12,093 nucleotides of DNA from a bacterium (GTDB lineage: Bacteria > UBP14 > UBA6098 > JAFGQG01). Of this stretch, positions 1 to 7,258 are shown piece after piece; positions within the stretch are counted from its first letter, which is position 1, and every line of letters begins with the position of its first letter. Under the pieces are notes generated by a model. It saw only the letters and a list, made by a program, of their open reading frames with translations, was not told the origin of the DNA and searched no databases. Both the position numbers and the translations under genes were made by a program. Where the stretch lies: the NCBI GenBank assembly GCA_016930435.1, contig JAFGGQ010000006.1, positions 1 to 12,093 of the forward strand, read 5' to 3'.

Positions 1-132
1 AAAAAAATGCAAATTTTATTCCGAAGTTTATATTCTAATAACCTGTTTTTCGATATTTCAGGCATTATAGTTAATTTCAACTGAATTAAACGGGATTATT
101 ATTTCAGTGCTCAAAATCTTAAATTATAATTA
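1..132. other. Gene-free AT-rich region downstream of the radical SAM gene
   Basis: This is the 3' flank of the minus-strand radical SAM gene. It contains two weak inverted repeats: CTGAA (81-85) with TTCAG (103-107) around a 17-base loop, and CCTG (42-45) with CAGG (59-62) around a 13-base loop. Neither is followed on the minus strand by a clear T run of the intrinsic-terminator kind, although the window edge at 1-7 is a T run when read on that strand. I see no gene here and cannot assign a terminator. Confidence 0.5.
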
Positions 133-1035
133 TCACTCATAACATTGGGTCCAACCCTGATCCAGCCCCAGTTCTTCCATATAATTGACAACTTCCCGGT
201 ATTCCTTACGGGTAACCCGCCGGGAGAGCTCCGGGCAATTTACCGCTTCGTAAGCCGGAAAATACTGGCTCATCAAGCTTATATAAGTGTTTGATGAAAG
301 CTTGTCATGGATGAACTCCAGGATGCCTTTGCTATGGGAGATCCCGTTGGGAAGAACCAGATGCCGGATGATGATCCCCCTGGTAGCCACATCGTATTGG
401 TCCATCACCAGGTCCCCCACCTGCCGATACATCTCAAGGAGAGCTTGCCGGTTGACCGCAACATAATTCCTTGCACCGGAATACTTCAGGGCTTCATCAT
501 CCCTGCCATAACGCATATCTACCAGGAATATATCCACGATTCCTTCCAGGTACTTTAGTTGCCAGAGTGAATCATAACCGGAGGAATTATAGACGATGGG
601 GATGGCCAATCCCTGTTCTCGGGCGCAAAGCACCCCCCTTTTAATCTGGACTACCTGATGTGAGGGGGTCACGAAGTTGATATTATGGGCTCCTTTTTTT
701 TGGAGTTCCAGCATCATATTCGCGAATCTGGTGAGTGAGTATTCCTGACCATGTCCCATCTGGGAGATGGGGTAATTTTGGCAGTACTGGCATTTCAGGT
801 TGCAATTGGTGAGGAAAATGGTACCCGAACCCTTGTACCCGGAAATAGGGGGTTCCTCTCCCAAGTGGATGTTATAGGAGGAGACCATGGGCAGCGCCCC
901 GGTTCGGCATATACCGGAAGGAGCGGCAATCCGGTCCGCGCCGCATTCCCAGGGGCAGGCTCTGCATTCTTTCAAAAGGGCTGTCTCCTGATCGTTATAT
1001 AAGCAAGATTCGTGAAAGCGTTCAGCCTTTATCAT
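133..1035 (-). CDS. PflX-type radical SAM protein (COG1313-like)
   Basis: A 300-residue cytosolic radical SAM enzyme of the uncharacterised PflX / 'pyruvate formate-lyase activating enzyme-like' group. The 4Fe-4S motif CNLKCQYC (C78, C82, C85) is the canonical CxxxCxxC that binds the cluster cleaving S-adenosylmethionine. An N-terminal cysteine patch, ECRACPWEC followed by C43 (C24, C27, C31, C43), is also typical of this group and probably binds a second metal site. VDIFLVDMRYG and the YNSSGYDS segment fit the radical SAM barrel. The length is normal for the family. The start ATG lies one base after the sirtuin stop (TAA-A-ATG) with no strong Shine-Dalgarno sequence, so it is probably translated by coupling to the sirtuin. 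The substrate is unknown. Despite the historical name, no pyruvate formate-lyase or other glycyl radical enzyme gene is present here, so I would not call it an activase. Confidence 0.85.
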   Translation of the reverse strand: MIKAERFHESCLYNDQETALLKECRACPWECGADRIAAPSGICRTGALPMVSSYNIHLGEEPPISGYKGSGTIFLTNCNLKCQYCQNYPISQMGHGQEYSLTRFANMMLELQKKGAHNINFVTPSHQVVQIKRGVLCAREQGLAIPIVYNSSGYDSLWQLKYLEGIVDIFLVDMRYGRDDEALKYSGARNYVAVNRQALLEMYRQVGDLVMDQYDVATRGIIIRHLVLPNGISHSKGILEFIHDKLSSNTYISLMSQYFPAYEAVNCPELSRRVTRKEYREVVNYMEELGLDQGWTQCYE

Positions 1036-1036
1036 T

Positions 1037-1786
1037 TTAACGGTTCGCTTTGATAAAATCCACGATCTGAGGCAGTATCTCCCCCGACGGACCTAAAAAG
1101 GTATGGTCCACCGAGTGGCTGATCACCGTAGGCTGCGGATTGATCTCTATCACATAAGCACCGGAGTGCATCGCCTCGATGGGCAGGGAAGCAGCCGGAT
1201 GGACCAGGGCAGAGGTACCGATAGAGAAGAAGAGCTCGCAGGACTGGGTACTTTGAAAGGCGGCATAAAGCACATCGGAAGGGAGCATTTCCCCGAACCA
1301 GACTACGTCGGGCCGGTATAATCCCCCGCACCCGTCGCAGCGAGGGGGTTCCTTATCCTTCAGGTTTATCCCGTCAAAAACCTTGCCGCAATCAAAGCAT
1401 TTATTGCGCATGATGTTCCCGTGCATTTCCAAAACTATCTTACTGCCGGCAGCCCGGTGGAGTCCGTCCACGTTCTGAGTGATCAGGCTAAAATCATCGA
1501 AAAGCCGCTCCATCTCAGCAATGGCATAATGACCGGGATTAGGCTTCATCTCACTGATTAACCCTCTCCTCCATTGATACCATTCCCAGACCAGCTGGGG
1601 GTTCTTTTGGAACGCCCGGGCAGTAGCCAGCTCTTCGGGATTATATTTGCCCCAGAGCCCTCCCTTCTCCCGGAAGGTAGGAACTCCACTCTCCGCGGAT
1701 ATACCCGCACCGGTAAGCACCACTACCCTCCTAAAATTTAACAAAGCCCTTCTCAGGCCCTCTTTTTGGTTTAACTCATCCAGCAT
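1037..1786 (-). CDS. cobB: Sir2-family NAD-dependent protein deacylase, class III (CobB/SIRT5-like)
   Basis: A 249-residue cytosolic sirtuin that uses NAD+ to remove acyl groups from lysines, releasing nicotinamide and O-acyl-ADP-ribose. Visible motifs are the NAD-binding loop GAGISAESGVPTFR (26-39), TQNVDGLH (103-110), the catalytic His in LEMHG (H122), and four zinc cysteines C130, C133, C150 and C153. The late GTSALVHPAA and EINPQPT segments bind NAD ribose. WYQWRR gives Y70 and R73, the YxxR pair that in CobB and SIRT5 contacts negatively charged succinyl- or malonyl-lysine. Desuccinylase/demalonylase activity is therefore predicted as well as deacetylation. ATG at 1786 is preferred over the adjacent GTG at 1789 because it puts the AAAGGGG sequence seven bases upstream. 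It is the first gene of a two-gene unit with the radical SAM protein. The family is very secure and the acyl preference is inferred. Confidence 0.93.
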   Translation of the reverse strand: MLDELNQKEGLRRALLNFRRVVVLTGAGISAESGVPTFREKGGLWGKYNPEELATARAFQKNPQLVWEWYQWRRGLISEMKPNPGHYAIAEMERLFDDFSLITQNVDGLHRAAGSKIVLEMHGNIMRNKCFDCGKVFDGINLKDKEPPRCDGCGGLYRPDVVWFGEMLPSDVLYAAFQSTQSCELFFSIGTSALVHPAASLPIEAMHSGAYVIEINPQPTVISHSVDHTFLGPSGEILPQIVDFIKANR

Positions 1787-1793
1787 CACTATT

Positions 1794-1800
1794 CCCCTTT
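1794..1800 (-). promoter_or_regulatory. Ribosome binding site of the sirtuin gene
   Basis: AAAGGGG on the minus strand ends seven bases before the ATG at 1786 and four bases before an in-frame GTG at 1789. The spacing favours the ATG as the true start. Confidence 0.5.
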
Positions 1801-1818
1801 AAAGAATAAAATGTTTCA

Positions 1819-1874
1819 TCCGGGCAACCTGAATTGATCAGGCAGTGGTTTAGCAAGTTTCAGATACCGCCGGA
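1819..1874 (-). ncRNA. Possible structured leader of the sirtuin mRNA
   Basis: Read on the minus strand, TCCGG (1870-1874) can pair with CCGGA (1819-1823). This encloses a perfect 5-bp hairpin, CCTGA-5-TCAGG (1828-1842), and a weak 3-bp GGT/ACC pairing (1866-1868 with 1847-1849). The element would lie in the roughly 105-base leader between the proposed promoter (1899-1927) and the sirtuin start. I do not recognise it as any named riboswitch. The stems are short, so chance pairing is quite possible. The CCTGA/TCAGG palindrome could equally be a DNA operator. Confidence 0.22.
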
Positions 1875-1898
1875 CCTGCTTTTTCTTATGACCATTAA

Positions 1899-1927
1899 AA
1901 TATAGAAATCCTGTTCCCATTTTGCAA
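1899..1927 (-). promoter_or_regulatory. Sigma-70-like promoter for the sirtuin/radical SAM unit
   Basis: On the minus strand, a -35 box TTGCAA (1922-1927) and a -10 box TATATT (1899-1904) are separated by 17 bases. Transcription would begin near 1892 and give a leader of about 105 bases. The -10 is the same hexamer as that proposed for the operon starting at 11221. The call rests only on hexamer match and spacing in AT-rich DNA. Confidence 0.4.
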
Positions 1928-1949
1928 GGTAAAAAAGCGGGTCTATACA
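1922..1949 (+). promoter_or_regulatory. Sigma-70-like divergent promoter for the C25 protease gene
   Basis: On the plus strand, the same palindromic TTGCAA (1922-1927) is followed after 16 bases by TATACA (1944-1949). It would give a leader of about 190 bases before the protease ATG. That is long, so a closer promoter may exist. A TTGCCT at 2066-2071 is a possible nearer -35, but no matching -10 lies 16-18 bases downstream. Confidence 0.28.
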
Positions 1950-2135
1950 CCTTTAAAAAACTGGGATAAAGAAGCATAGAATACTTTGATGTTAACCGTC
2001 AATCATAACTTTCCCTTCTTTCCGGCAGCATTTTCATCAAAGCCGAAAACGGGTGGAAAAATAAATTGCCTTTTTCCTATTTTATTGTAGTTTATCATAG
2101 TATTGAAAATAAGCTACTTATTATTAAATATGATC

Positions 2136-2140
2136 GGAGG
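2136..2140 (+). promoter_or_regulatory. Ribosome binding site that fixes the C25 protease start
   Basis: GGAGG lies four bases before the ATG at 2145. It overlaps the codons that would follow the in-frame TTG at 2103 and ATG at 2130, so those earlier starts are unlikely. Starting at 2145 also produces a clean signal peptide. Confidence 0.7.
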
Positions 2141-2144
2141 ATCG

Positions 2145-5100
2145 ATGAAAAAGCTTTTTATTATAATCCCCTTGATGGTTTTTGTTTCCCTGGCTTTTAG
2201 TGATGTTATCGAAGTCGAACAGAATTCTTTCTCGTCGGACTTCGAATTCCGGCATTTTAACGGCTATGACCAGGTTTATTATAAACGAGGGGAGATAGGC
2301 GGGATCCCAGGCCAACCCCAGTTGCCATCCACTCCGTTGCACTTTTTATTGCCACCCGATGCAATTGTGGATAGTGTCAGAGTAACCGGGGAGCGCCGGA
2401 CCATTATTGCGGAGGATTTCAATCTCTATCCTTCTCAACCCCCATACATCCTTCCTATGGCCGGAGTCAATATTCCGGACCCACAATTCACAGCTCCTGA
2501 TCCCTCTGCATACGGTCAGAATACTTTGCTCCCTCAGAGTAGCTTTGAATACAGGAAAACCGGCAATCTATCAGGGTTCAAGGTCGCTAGCGGGATCTAT
2601 TATCCCTTACAGTACAATCCTGCCCGGGGTGAACTCTATCTGCTTGAGAAAGCCGTTATTCAACTTTTCATTAGCCGGGGCGGGGATCTCCCTGCGGCAC
2701 CCCGGAAGCGTTCTCCAAACTCCCTGCAAAGCTGGCAAAACTTTATTTCCAATTTAGTAGTCAATCCGGAAACCATCTCCAATTACTATTCCCATTATTT
2801 TTTCCCGGCAGACGGTGCTTATGATTATCTGATCATCACCGACGCATCCCTTGTGCCGATTTTAGATACCCTCTATCAGTGGAAAAAGCAAAAGGGTTTA
2901 AGGGATACCATTATCACTACCGCCCATATTTACAGCACCATGAGCGGTGCTGATAATCAGACCAAAATCCGGGAATTCATAAAGTATGCCTATACCGAAT
3001 GGGGTATCACCTGGGTACTCCTGGCAGGGGATGTCAACTTCATCCCCAGCAGAATAGTATGGGCGTTCGACTGCGAAGCCGGTTTCTACGAAAACGAGAA
3101 CCAGATCCATGCCGATCTCTATTATTCCGACCTGGATGGCGATTGGAACCTTAATGGCAATGACACTTACGGAGAAGTAGCGGATTCGGTGGATCAGTAT
3201 CCGGATGTTTTTGTTGGCCGGGCGTCCCTGGAAAACCAGGCGGAAATGAGAGCCTGGGCCCACAAGCTGGTAAGCTATGAGAAAACACCCCGGCTGGATT
3301 ACCTCAACAAAATGCTCTTTTTAGCCATGATACTATGGGATGACCCCTATACAGACTCGGGTATCGCCAAGGATATAATTGAGGAATTATATGTCCCCGA
3401 TTATTACACCATTACCAAGCTCTATGAATCTTTGGGCAATGAGACCCGGGAGACCGCCATCGCCGCCATGAACCAGGGACAGGCCTATATCAATCACGAT
3501 GGTCATGCCTCCTGGTGGGTTATGGGAGTTGGTACTCAGTATCTTTATCCCCTGGATATGGACACCCTTACAAACGGAACCAAGCAGAGCGTCTGCTATT
3601 CGATCGGTTGCTGGCCGGCGGCTATCGACTACGATTGTATCTCCGAGCACTTCATTGCCAATCCAAACGGCGGGGGGGTTGCCTTCTTCGGGAACAGCCG
3701 ATATGGCTGGGGATCGCCGGGAAATCCCGGATACGGTTATTCCGACGTCTATGATGAGAGGGTGTTCGAATTAATGTATCACCTGAATATCTACAAGGCC
3801 GGTGAGATACTCGCTTTTCTTAAGGCTTATTATGCGCCCTACGCCACCCTGGCCAATATATGGCGCTGGCACCAGTACGAGATCAACCTGTTGGGCGACC
3901 CGGAGATGCAGATATGGACCAATAACCCCTACAATATTGCAGTAAGCTATCCCGACTCCGTTCCTTCCTTTGCTAATACCATCAGCATTTGCGTGGAGGA
4001 TCACCTTGGTGCCCGGATAAATGAGGCGGCAATTGGCCTTGCCCAGGGCGAAACCTGGCTTGGAACGGGCATAAGCAATTTTTCCGGCTGCACCATCATG
4101 ACAATTGACCCGCTCTCCGCTGAGGACGTTACCCTTACAGTAACCGGCAAAAACATCAATCCCTACCAGGATGCCCTTAGGGTCTCATACGAGGGCGCCT
4201 ATGTAAATCTGGAGGATTATATTATCAATGACACAGGGGGCGTTCCGATTTCGGGGAATACCCTGGCTCCAACAGATTCAGTAATACTGATAATAATTTT
4301 AAAGAACAGGGGCAGCGCTGCCGCCGCCGGTCTGCAGGCCGGTCTGACCCCCCCGGCTAACCTAAATCCGGCGATCATCCATTTTGATTATGGTGACCTT
4401 GCCGCCGCCGAAATCTGTACCCTTCAAACAGCCCTGTCAGTGAGCGCAGATGGACTGAACGGCGAACCCGCCCCAATAGCTGTTACGGTCACCGATGGAG
4501 CAGGCAGTGAATGGGAATACGAGCTGGACCTCTTCATCAGCACTCCGGTTTTCAGCGAGCTTTCATATTCGGTTATCTCCTCCGGTGAGGACGAAATTAT
4601 CCAGCCTGGGGAAACTGCTACCATACAACTCGTCATAAAGAACTCCGGGCCTATCCCACCTCTCTATCCGCAACTGACCCTTTGGACCGAGGAACCCTAC
4701 CTCAGTATCCCCGGCGGGTATTACAACATCACAATGATCTCGCCGGATTCCGGAGTATCCGACCCTATCGACATCCAGGTTCATAGCAGCACCCCGGAAA
4801 CCTACCTGGCTGAAGTTTTTGCCCGGGTAAGCACCAGCCGGGGAATCCGCTCCACCGCTACTTTCAACCTCCTTATCGGAAACATCCTCTTCCTCGATGA
4901 TATGGAATCCGGGGATGACAAATGGTCACACGGCGGCACCCTGGACATGTGGCAATTAACCGCTACCAGGGCACACTCCGGTACATACTCATGGTGGTGC
5001 GGAAGCGAAGCATCACACCAATACCAGAACGGACATCATTGCTACCTCAAATCAGACCACCTTACCGTAGGGGATAATCCCGAACTTTCCTTCTGGATGT

Positions 5101-5681
5101 ACTATGAAGTGTCCAATTACGGCGTGGATGGCATCTATGTGGATATCATCCATGAAGGGGATACTACCAGGCATGGTTTTATAGGTTCCGGCGGAGCGCT
5201 GGATTCCCTGCTGGCTTTTACCGTTGACTGGATGGAATACCGCTACGACCTCTTTTATATCCCGCCCGGAGATACCATTGAAGTGCTTTTTACAATGACC
5301 TCTGACGATGAAGATATATCAACTGGTTTCTTTATTGACGATGTCCGGGTGACCAGCCAGCCCTGCGCTTTTTCACTAACAACCGAGGAACAATCCCTGA
5401 TAATCGATCAATTCGGGGTCTCCAGAATATTCCCGAATCCTTTCAACAAGATGATTTCCATTGAGCTGCAACTTCCGCAAGATGACCGTGTTTCACTTCA
5501 AATATTCGATCTCATGGGCAGAATCATTTACCGGGAAGAAACAGCAATGGAAAGGGGTGTACATACCCTAACCTGGGACGGATCGTGCAAGGATAACGGG
5601 GAATTGGCTTCGGGGATCTATTTCGTCAGGATATCGGTCAACTCGCACCAATTCGTAAACAGAATTCTGTACTTGAAATAG
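2145..5681 (+). CDS. Secreted gingipain-family (C25) cysteine protease with C-terminal sorting-type domain
   Basis: An 1178-residue exported cysteine endopeptidase. Residues 1-19 form a signal peptide (MKK, hydrophobic core, LAFS cleavage). About 20-220 resemble the C25 propeptide, and about 226-595 are the catalytic domain. It begins DYLIITDASLVPILDTL and carries the probable catalytic His in NHDGHASWW (H454) and Cys in SIGCWPA (C489). The family signatures GNSRYGW and NLLGDPEMQIW follow. Next come an Ig-like domain (about 596-690), two CARDB-like beta domains (about 695-910), a jelly-roll/MAM-like domain ending FFIDDVRV (about 913-1077), and a C-terminal domain (1092-1178) with IFPNPFN, LTWDG and GIYFVRI. 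This last is the T9SS type A / FlgD-like class that directs export and surface attachment in Bacteroidota. PorU, the T9SS sortase, is also a C25 protein of similar size, but the catalytic motifs here look like the cargo-type enzymes. It converges with lapB 84 bases away. The start is set by the GGAGG at 2136. Confidence 0.88.
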   Translation: MKKLFIIIPLMVFVSLAFSDVIEVEQNSFSSDFEFRHFNGYDQVYYKRGEIGGIPGQPQLPSTPLHFLLPPDAIVDSVRVTGERRTIIAEDFNLYPSQPPYILPMAGVNIPDPQFTAPDPSAYGQNTLLPQSSFEYRKTGNLSGFKVASGIYYPLQYNPARGELYLLEKAVIQLFISRGGDLPAAPRKRSPNSLQSWQNFISNLVVNPETISNYYSHYFFPADGAYDYLIITDASLVPILDTLYQWKKQKGLRDTIITTAHIYSTMSGADNQTKIREFIKYAYTEWGITWVLLAGDVNFIPSRIVWAFDCEAGFYENENQIHADLYYSDLDGDWNLNGNDTYGEVADSVDQYPDVFVGRASLENQAEMRAWAHKLVSYEKTPRLDYLNKMLFLAMILWDDPYTDSGIAKDIIEELYVPDYYTITKLYESLGNETRETAIAAMNQGQAYINHDGHASWWVMGVGTQYLYPLDMDTLTNGTKQSVCYSIGCWPAAIDYDCISEHFIANPNGGGVAFFGNSRYGWGSPGNPGYGYSDVYDERVFELMYHLNIYKAGEILAFLKAYYAPYATLANIWRWHQYEINLLGDPEMQIWTNNPYNIAVSYPDSVPSFANTISICVEDHLGARINEAAIGLAQGETWLGTGISNFSGCTIMTIDPLSAEDVTLTVTGKNINPYQDALRVSYEGAYVNLEDYIINDTGGVPISGNTLAPTDSVILIIILKNRGSAAAAGLQAGLTPPANLNPAIIHFDYGDLAAAEICTLQTALSVSADGLNGEPAPIAVTVTDGAGSEWEYELDLFISTPVFSELSYSVISSGEDEIIQPGETATIQLVIKNSGPIPPLYPQLTLWTEEPYLSIPGGYYNITMISPDSGVSDPIDIQVHSSTPETYLAEVFARVSTSRGIRSTATFNLLIGNILFLDDMESGDDKWSHGGTLDMWQLTATRAHSGTYSWWCGSEASHQYQNGHHCYLKSDHLTVGDNPELSFWMYYEVSNYGVDGIYVDIIHEGDTTRHGFIGSGGALDSLLAFTVDWMEYRYDLFYIPPGDTIEVLFTMTSDDEDISTGFFIDDVRVTSQPCAFSLTTEEQSLIIDQFGVSRIFPNPFNKMISIELQLPQDDRVSLQIFDLMGRIIYREETAMERGVHTLTWDGSCKDNGELASGIYFVRISVNSHQFVNRILYLK

Positions 5682-5765
5682 ATTATTCTTATGTATATTC
5701 TTCTCAAATATCTTTGATTTCTATATTTCGATTATGCTACCAAACTTGATCTGTATTTTACGGGT
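5682..5765. other. Convergent intergenic spacer between the C25 protease and lapB
   Basis: These 84 AT-rich bases separate two convergent stop codons. The only symmetry I see is AAATAT (5706-5711) with ATATTT (5723-5728) around an 11-base loop. It contains no G-C pairs, so it would be a weak hairpin. It could contribute to bidirectional termination, but this is not convincing. Confidence 0.3.
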
Positions 5766-6914
5766 TCATACACAGCTTATCCCGTAGCTATCCCAGGCAC
5801 CGCATTGTGGACAATGCCACAGGGGCTTTTCACTGGATCTCCCACAGTTGGCACAGTAGAAGTAATTGTCGGTACGCCTGAAATCCTCGGTAATCTCAGC
5901 AACGAGGTCCAACAACTCCTTTTTAGATTTGCCGGATATGGCATAGAGTTCAAGCATTTTTATTTTCGCAGGCAGGTTCAAAACCGGCCCCAATTCACGG
6001 ATAGCAGCTATTGCGCCCTCATAATCACCCTTCTTATCGTAGATACGTGTCAGTGCCTGGACGATCTTAAAATCCTCCGGGCGCTTTTGGTGTAGGTCCT
6101 TATAGAGGCCTATGATCTTCTCGAATTCGTTTCTGGCGAAGAATGCCGCTTCCAGACGGTCGAAAACCAGATACGCTTCAGGGGGGCAGTTACGGGCAAG
6201 CTTAAGCCACCATTCGATAGCGCTCTCCGAATCACCTTCGCTCTGATAAGCGTCTCCTATATATAAATAAGCAGGGATACAATGATCGTCTATTTTAAGG
6301 GCTTCCTTGAAGATGATACGGGCCTGATGATAGTCCTTTTTCTGAACAGCTTCTTCACCCATTTTGATCTTATACATAGCTAATCGCTTGAGGTCCGGCT
6401 TTTTGGTTATTTTCCCGATTTTTTCCAGGATATCGAAAGCCTTCGGGTAATCACCCTGCTTTTCGTAGATCTGCTGCTGTAGTTTATATGCCCATAACAC
6501 CCTTTTTTCGGTGAGTGCATCATCGATGAACCGCAGGGCTTCTTTGAACATATTTGCAGCAGTGTAATCCAGAGCAAGACTATTGTAAACCCTGAGTTTG
6601 GCGGGTCGGTCGAGGTCGAAACGAGCCAGAAGGGAGCGATGGATTTTAATGGCATCCTTTAAGCGGCTTTGTTCACGGAGCAGATCCCCCAGAAGAAGGT
6701 AGGCATCCGTATTCTCGGAATCCTCCCGAGCCGTCTGGGTAAGATGGAAGATAGCCTGATTCCGGTCACCCATCATAAATGCCCGGATACCATCAATATA
6801 ATTTGTTCCGCCACGCTGAACACGCTTCTTCCGGCTATGCCCCATAAATACCAGCAGTAAAATTAAAAGGGCAACAAGAAGAATCAGTATCAGCCCTATA
6901 TTATACCCGGTCAC
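5766..6914 (-). CDS. lapB: LapB (YciM)-like TPR protein with C-terminal rubredoxin-type zinc/iron knuckle
   Basis: A 382-residue inner-membrane-anchored protein facing the cytoplasm. In E. coli LapB (389 residues) assists FtsH-dependent degradation of LpxC and so sets LPS synthesis. The sequence shows one N-terminal membrane segment (about residues 6-25, LILILLVALLILLLVF). A series of TPR repeats fills about 40-340 (for example DAYLLLGDLLREQSRLKDAI and CIPAYLYIGDAYQSEGDSESA). The C-terminal knuckle CANC-x10-CPQC (C354, C357, C368, C371), with LWHCPQCGAW, is the rubredoxin-type domain diagnostic of LapB. GTG at 6914 is chosen over ATG at 6935 because GGGGAGG lies just upstream of it, while nothing like a ribosome binding site precedes the ATG. 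The gene overlaps lapA by 14 bases, keeping the yciS-yciM gene order. It is the last gene of the operon. Whether LpxC is its target in this organism is inference. Confidence 0.85.
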   Translation of the reverse strand: MTGYNIGLILILLVALLILLLVFMGHSRKKRVQRGGTNYIDGIRAFMMGDRNQAIFHLTQTAREDSENTDAYLLLGDLLREQSRLKDAIKIHRSLLARFDLDRPAKLRVYNSLALDYTAANMFKEALRFIDDALTEKRVLWAYKLQQQIYEKQGDYPKAFDILEKIGKITKKPDLKRLAMYKIKMGEEAVQKKDYHQARIIFKEALKIDDHCIPAYLYIGDAYQSEGDSESAIEWWLKLARNCPPEAYLVFDRLEAAFFARNEFEKIIGLYKDLHQKRPEDFKIVQALTRIYDKKGDYEGAIAAIRELGPVLNLPAKIKMLELYAISGKSKKELLDLVAEITEDFRRTDNYFYCANCGRSSEKPLWHCPQCGAWDSYGISCV

Positions 6915-7230
6915 CCTCTTCCTCCCCGGTAACATCCAGGTCGCGGACCGCGCTGAGCCGGAACCTCTCGATCTCGCTCTGGAGTTTTTTAGTAGCCTTA
7001 TTAATTTTGGATATTCTCAGGCGCAGACGGATCTCCTGGATAATGGAAAAGATAAAAGCCCACACCGCCCCTGCCAGAAAGGTCTCCAGGAGAATGAAGT
7101 TCAGCGACAGGTGCTCATATTCCCTGAACCCTATGGACAGGTTGTTTATAGTAGCTCCCTGGTTAAAGTAGAACAAGCCGATAGCCGCTATAATAAAAAT
7201 AATGAACAGTAAAAAGTTTACAATCCACAT
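6901..7230 (-). CDS. lapA: LapA (YciS, DUF1049)-like inner membrane protein
   Basis: A 109-residue protein with two membrane segments (about residues 3-23, WIVNFLLFIIFIIAAIGLFYF region, and about 45-65, LLETFLAGAVWAFIFSII). A charged, probably cytoplasmic coiled coil follows (about 66-95, RLRLRISKINKATKKLQ) with an acidic tail. This is the layout of LapA (E. coli protein 102 residues), which works with LapB in LPS assembly and LpxC control. The assignment relies on topology, size and its place directly before and overlapping lapB, because the primary sequence of this family is weakly conserved. AGGGGG (7235-7240) lies four bases before the ATG. The upstream neighbour is the lipoprotein gene, 28 bases away, in the same operon. 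The call is fairly sure because of the lapB context and would be weak without it. Confidence 0.75.
   Translation of the reverse strand: MWIVNFLLFIIFIIAAIGLFYFNQGATINNLSIGFREYEHLSLNFILLETFLAGAVWAFIFSIIQEIRLRLRISKINKATKKLQSEIERFRLSAVRDLDVTGEEEGDRV
6921..6926 (-). promoter_or_regulatory. Ribosome binding site inside lapA that fixes the lapB GTG start
   Basis: GGGAGG on the minus strand, within the last codons of lapA, lies six bases before the GTG at 6914. The upstream ATG at 6935 has only a GC-rich sequence without a purine tract before it. Confidence 0.65.
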
Positions 7231-7258
7231 TTTGCCCCCTTCTGTTTATAATTATTGT

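Larger units (their letters stand above)
1787..2144. other. Divergent intergenic region between sirtuin and C25 protease
   Basis: About 360 AT-rich bases contain no credible gene. Their content is the sirtuin Shine-Dalgarno sequence, the possible folded leader at 1819-1874, the back-to-back promoter candidates at 1899-1949, and the protease ribosome binding site at 2136-2140. A weak CGGC/GCCG pairing (2023-2026 with 2042-2045, 15-base loop) lies in the possible protease leader. Between roughly 1950 and 2120 I see nothing else I can name. Confidence 0.6.

Noticed and set aside
1032-1331. 99-codon minus-strand frame overlapping the sirtuin in another frame
   Set aside because: It lies fully within the sirtuin C-terminal half on the same strand, is rich in Arg and Cys, and has no family match that I recognise.
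2021-2056. AAAGCC-containing segment in the possible C25 protease leader, reminiscent of a cyclic-di-GMP (GEMM) riboswitch core
   Set aside because: Only a short piece resembles the core. The second conserved strand and the paired stems P1-P3 are not found, and the local CGGC/GCCG pairing has a 15-base loop that does not fit.
2103-2144. Upstream in-frame TTG (2103) and ATG (2130) as starts of the C25 protease
   Set aside because: The GGAGG at 2136-2140 fits the ATG at 2145, and earlier starts would put extra residues before a typical MKK signal peptide.
5706-5728. AT-only inverted repeat as a bidirectional terminator between the C25 protease and lapB
   Set aside because: Six A-T pairs around an 11-base loop would be too unstable for an intrinsic terminator.
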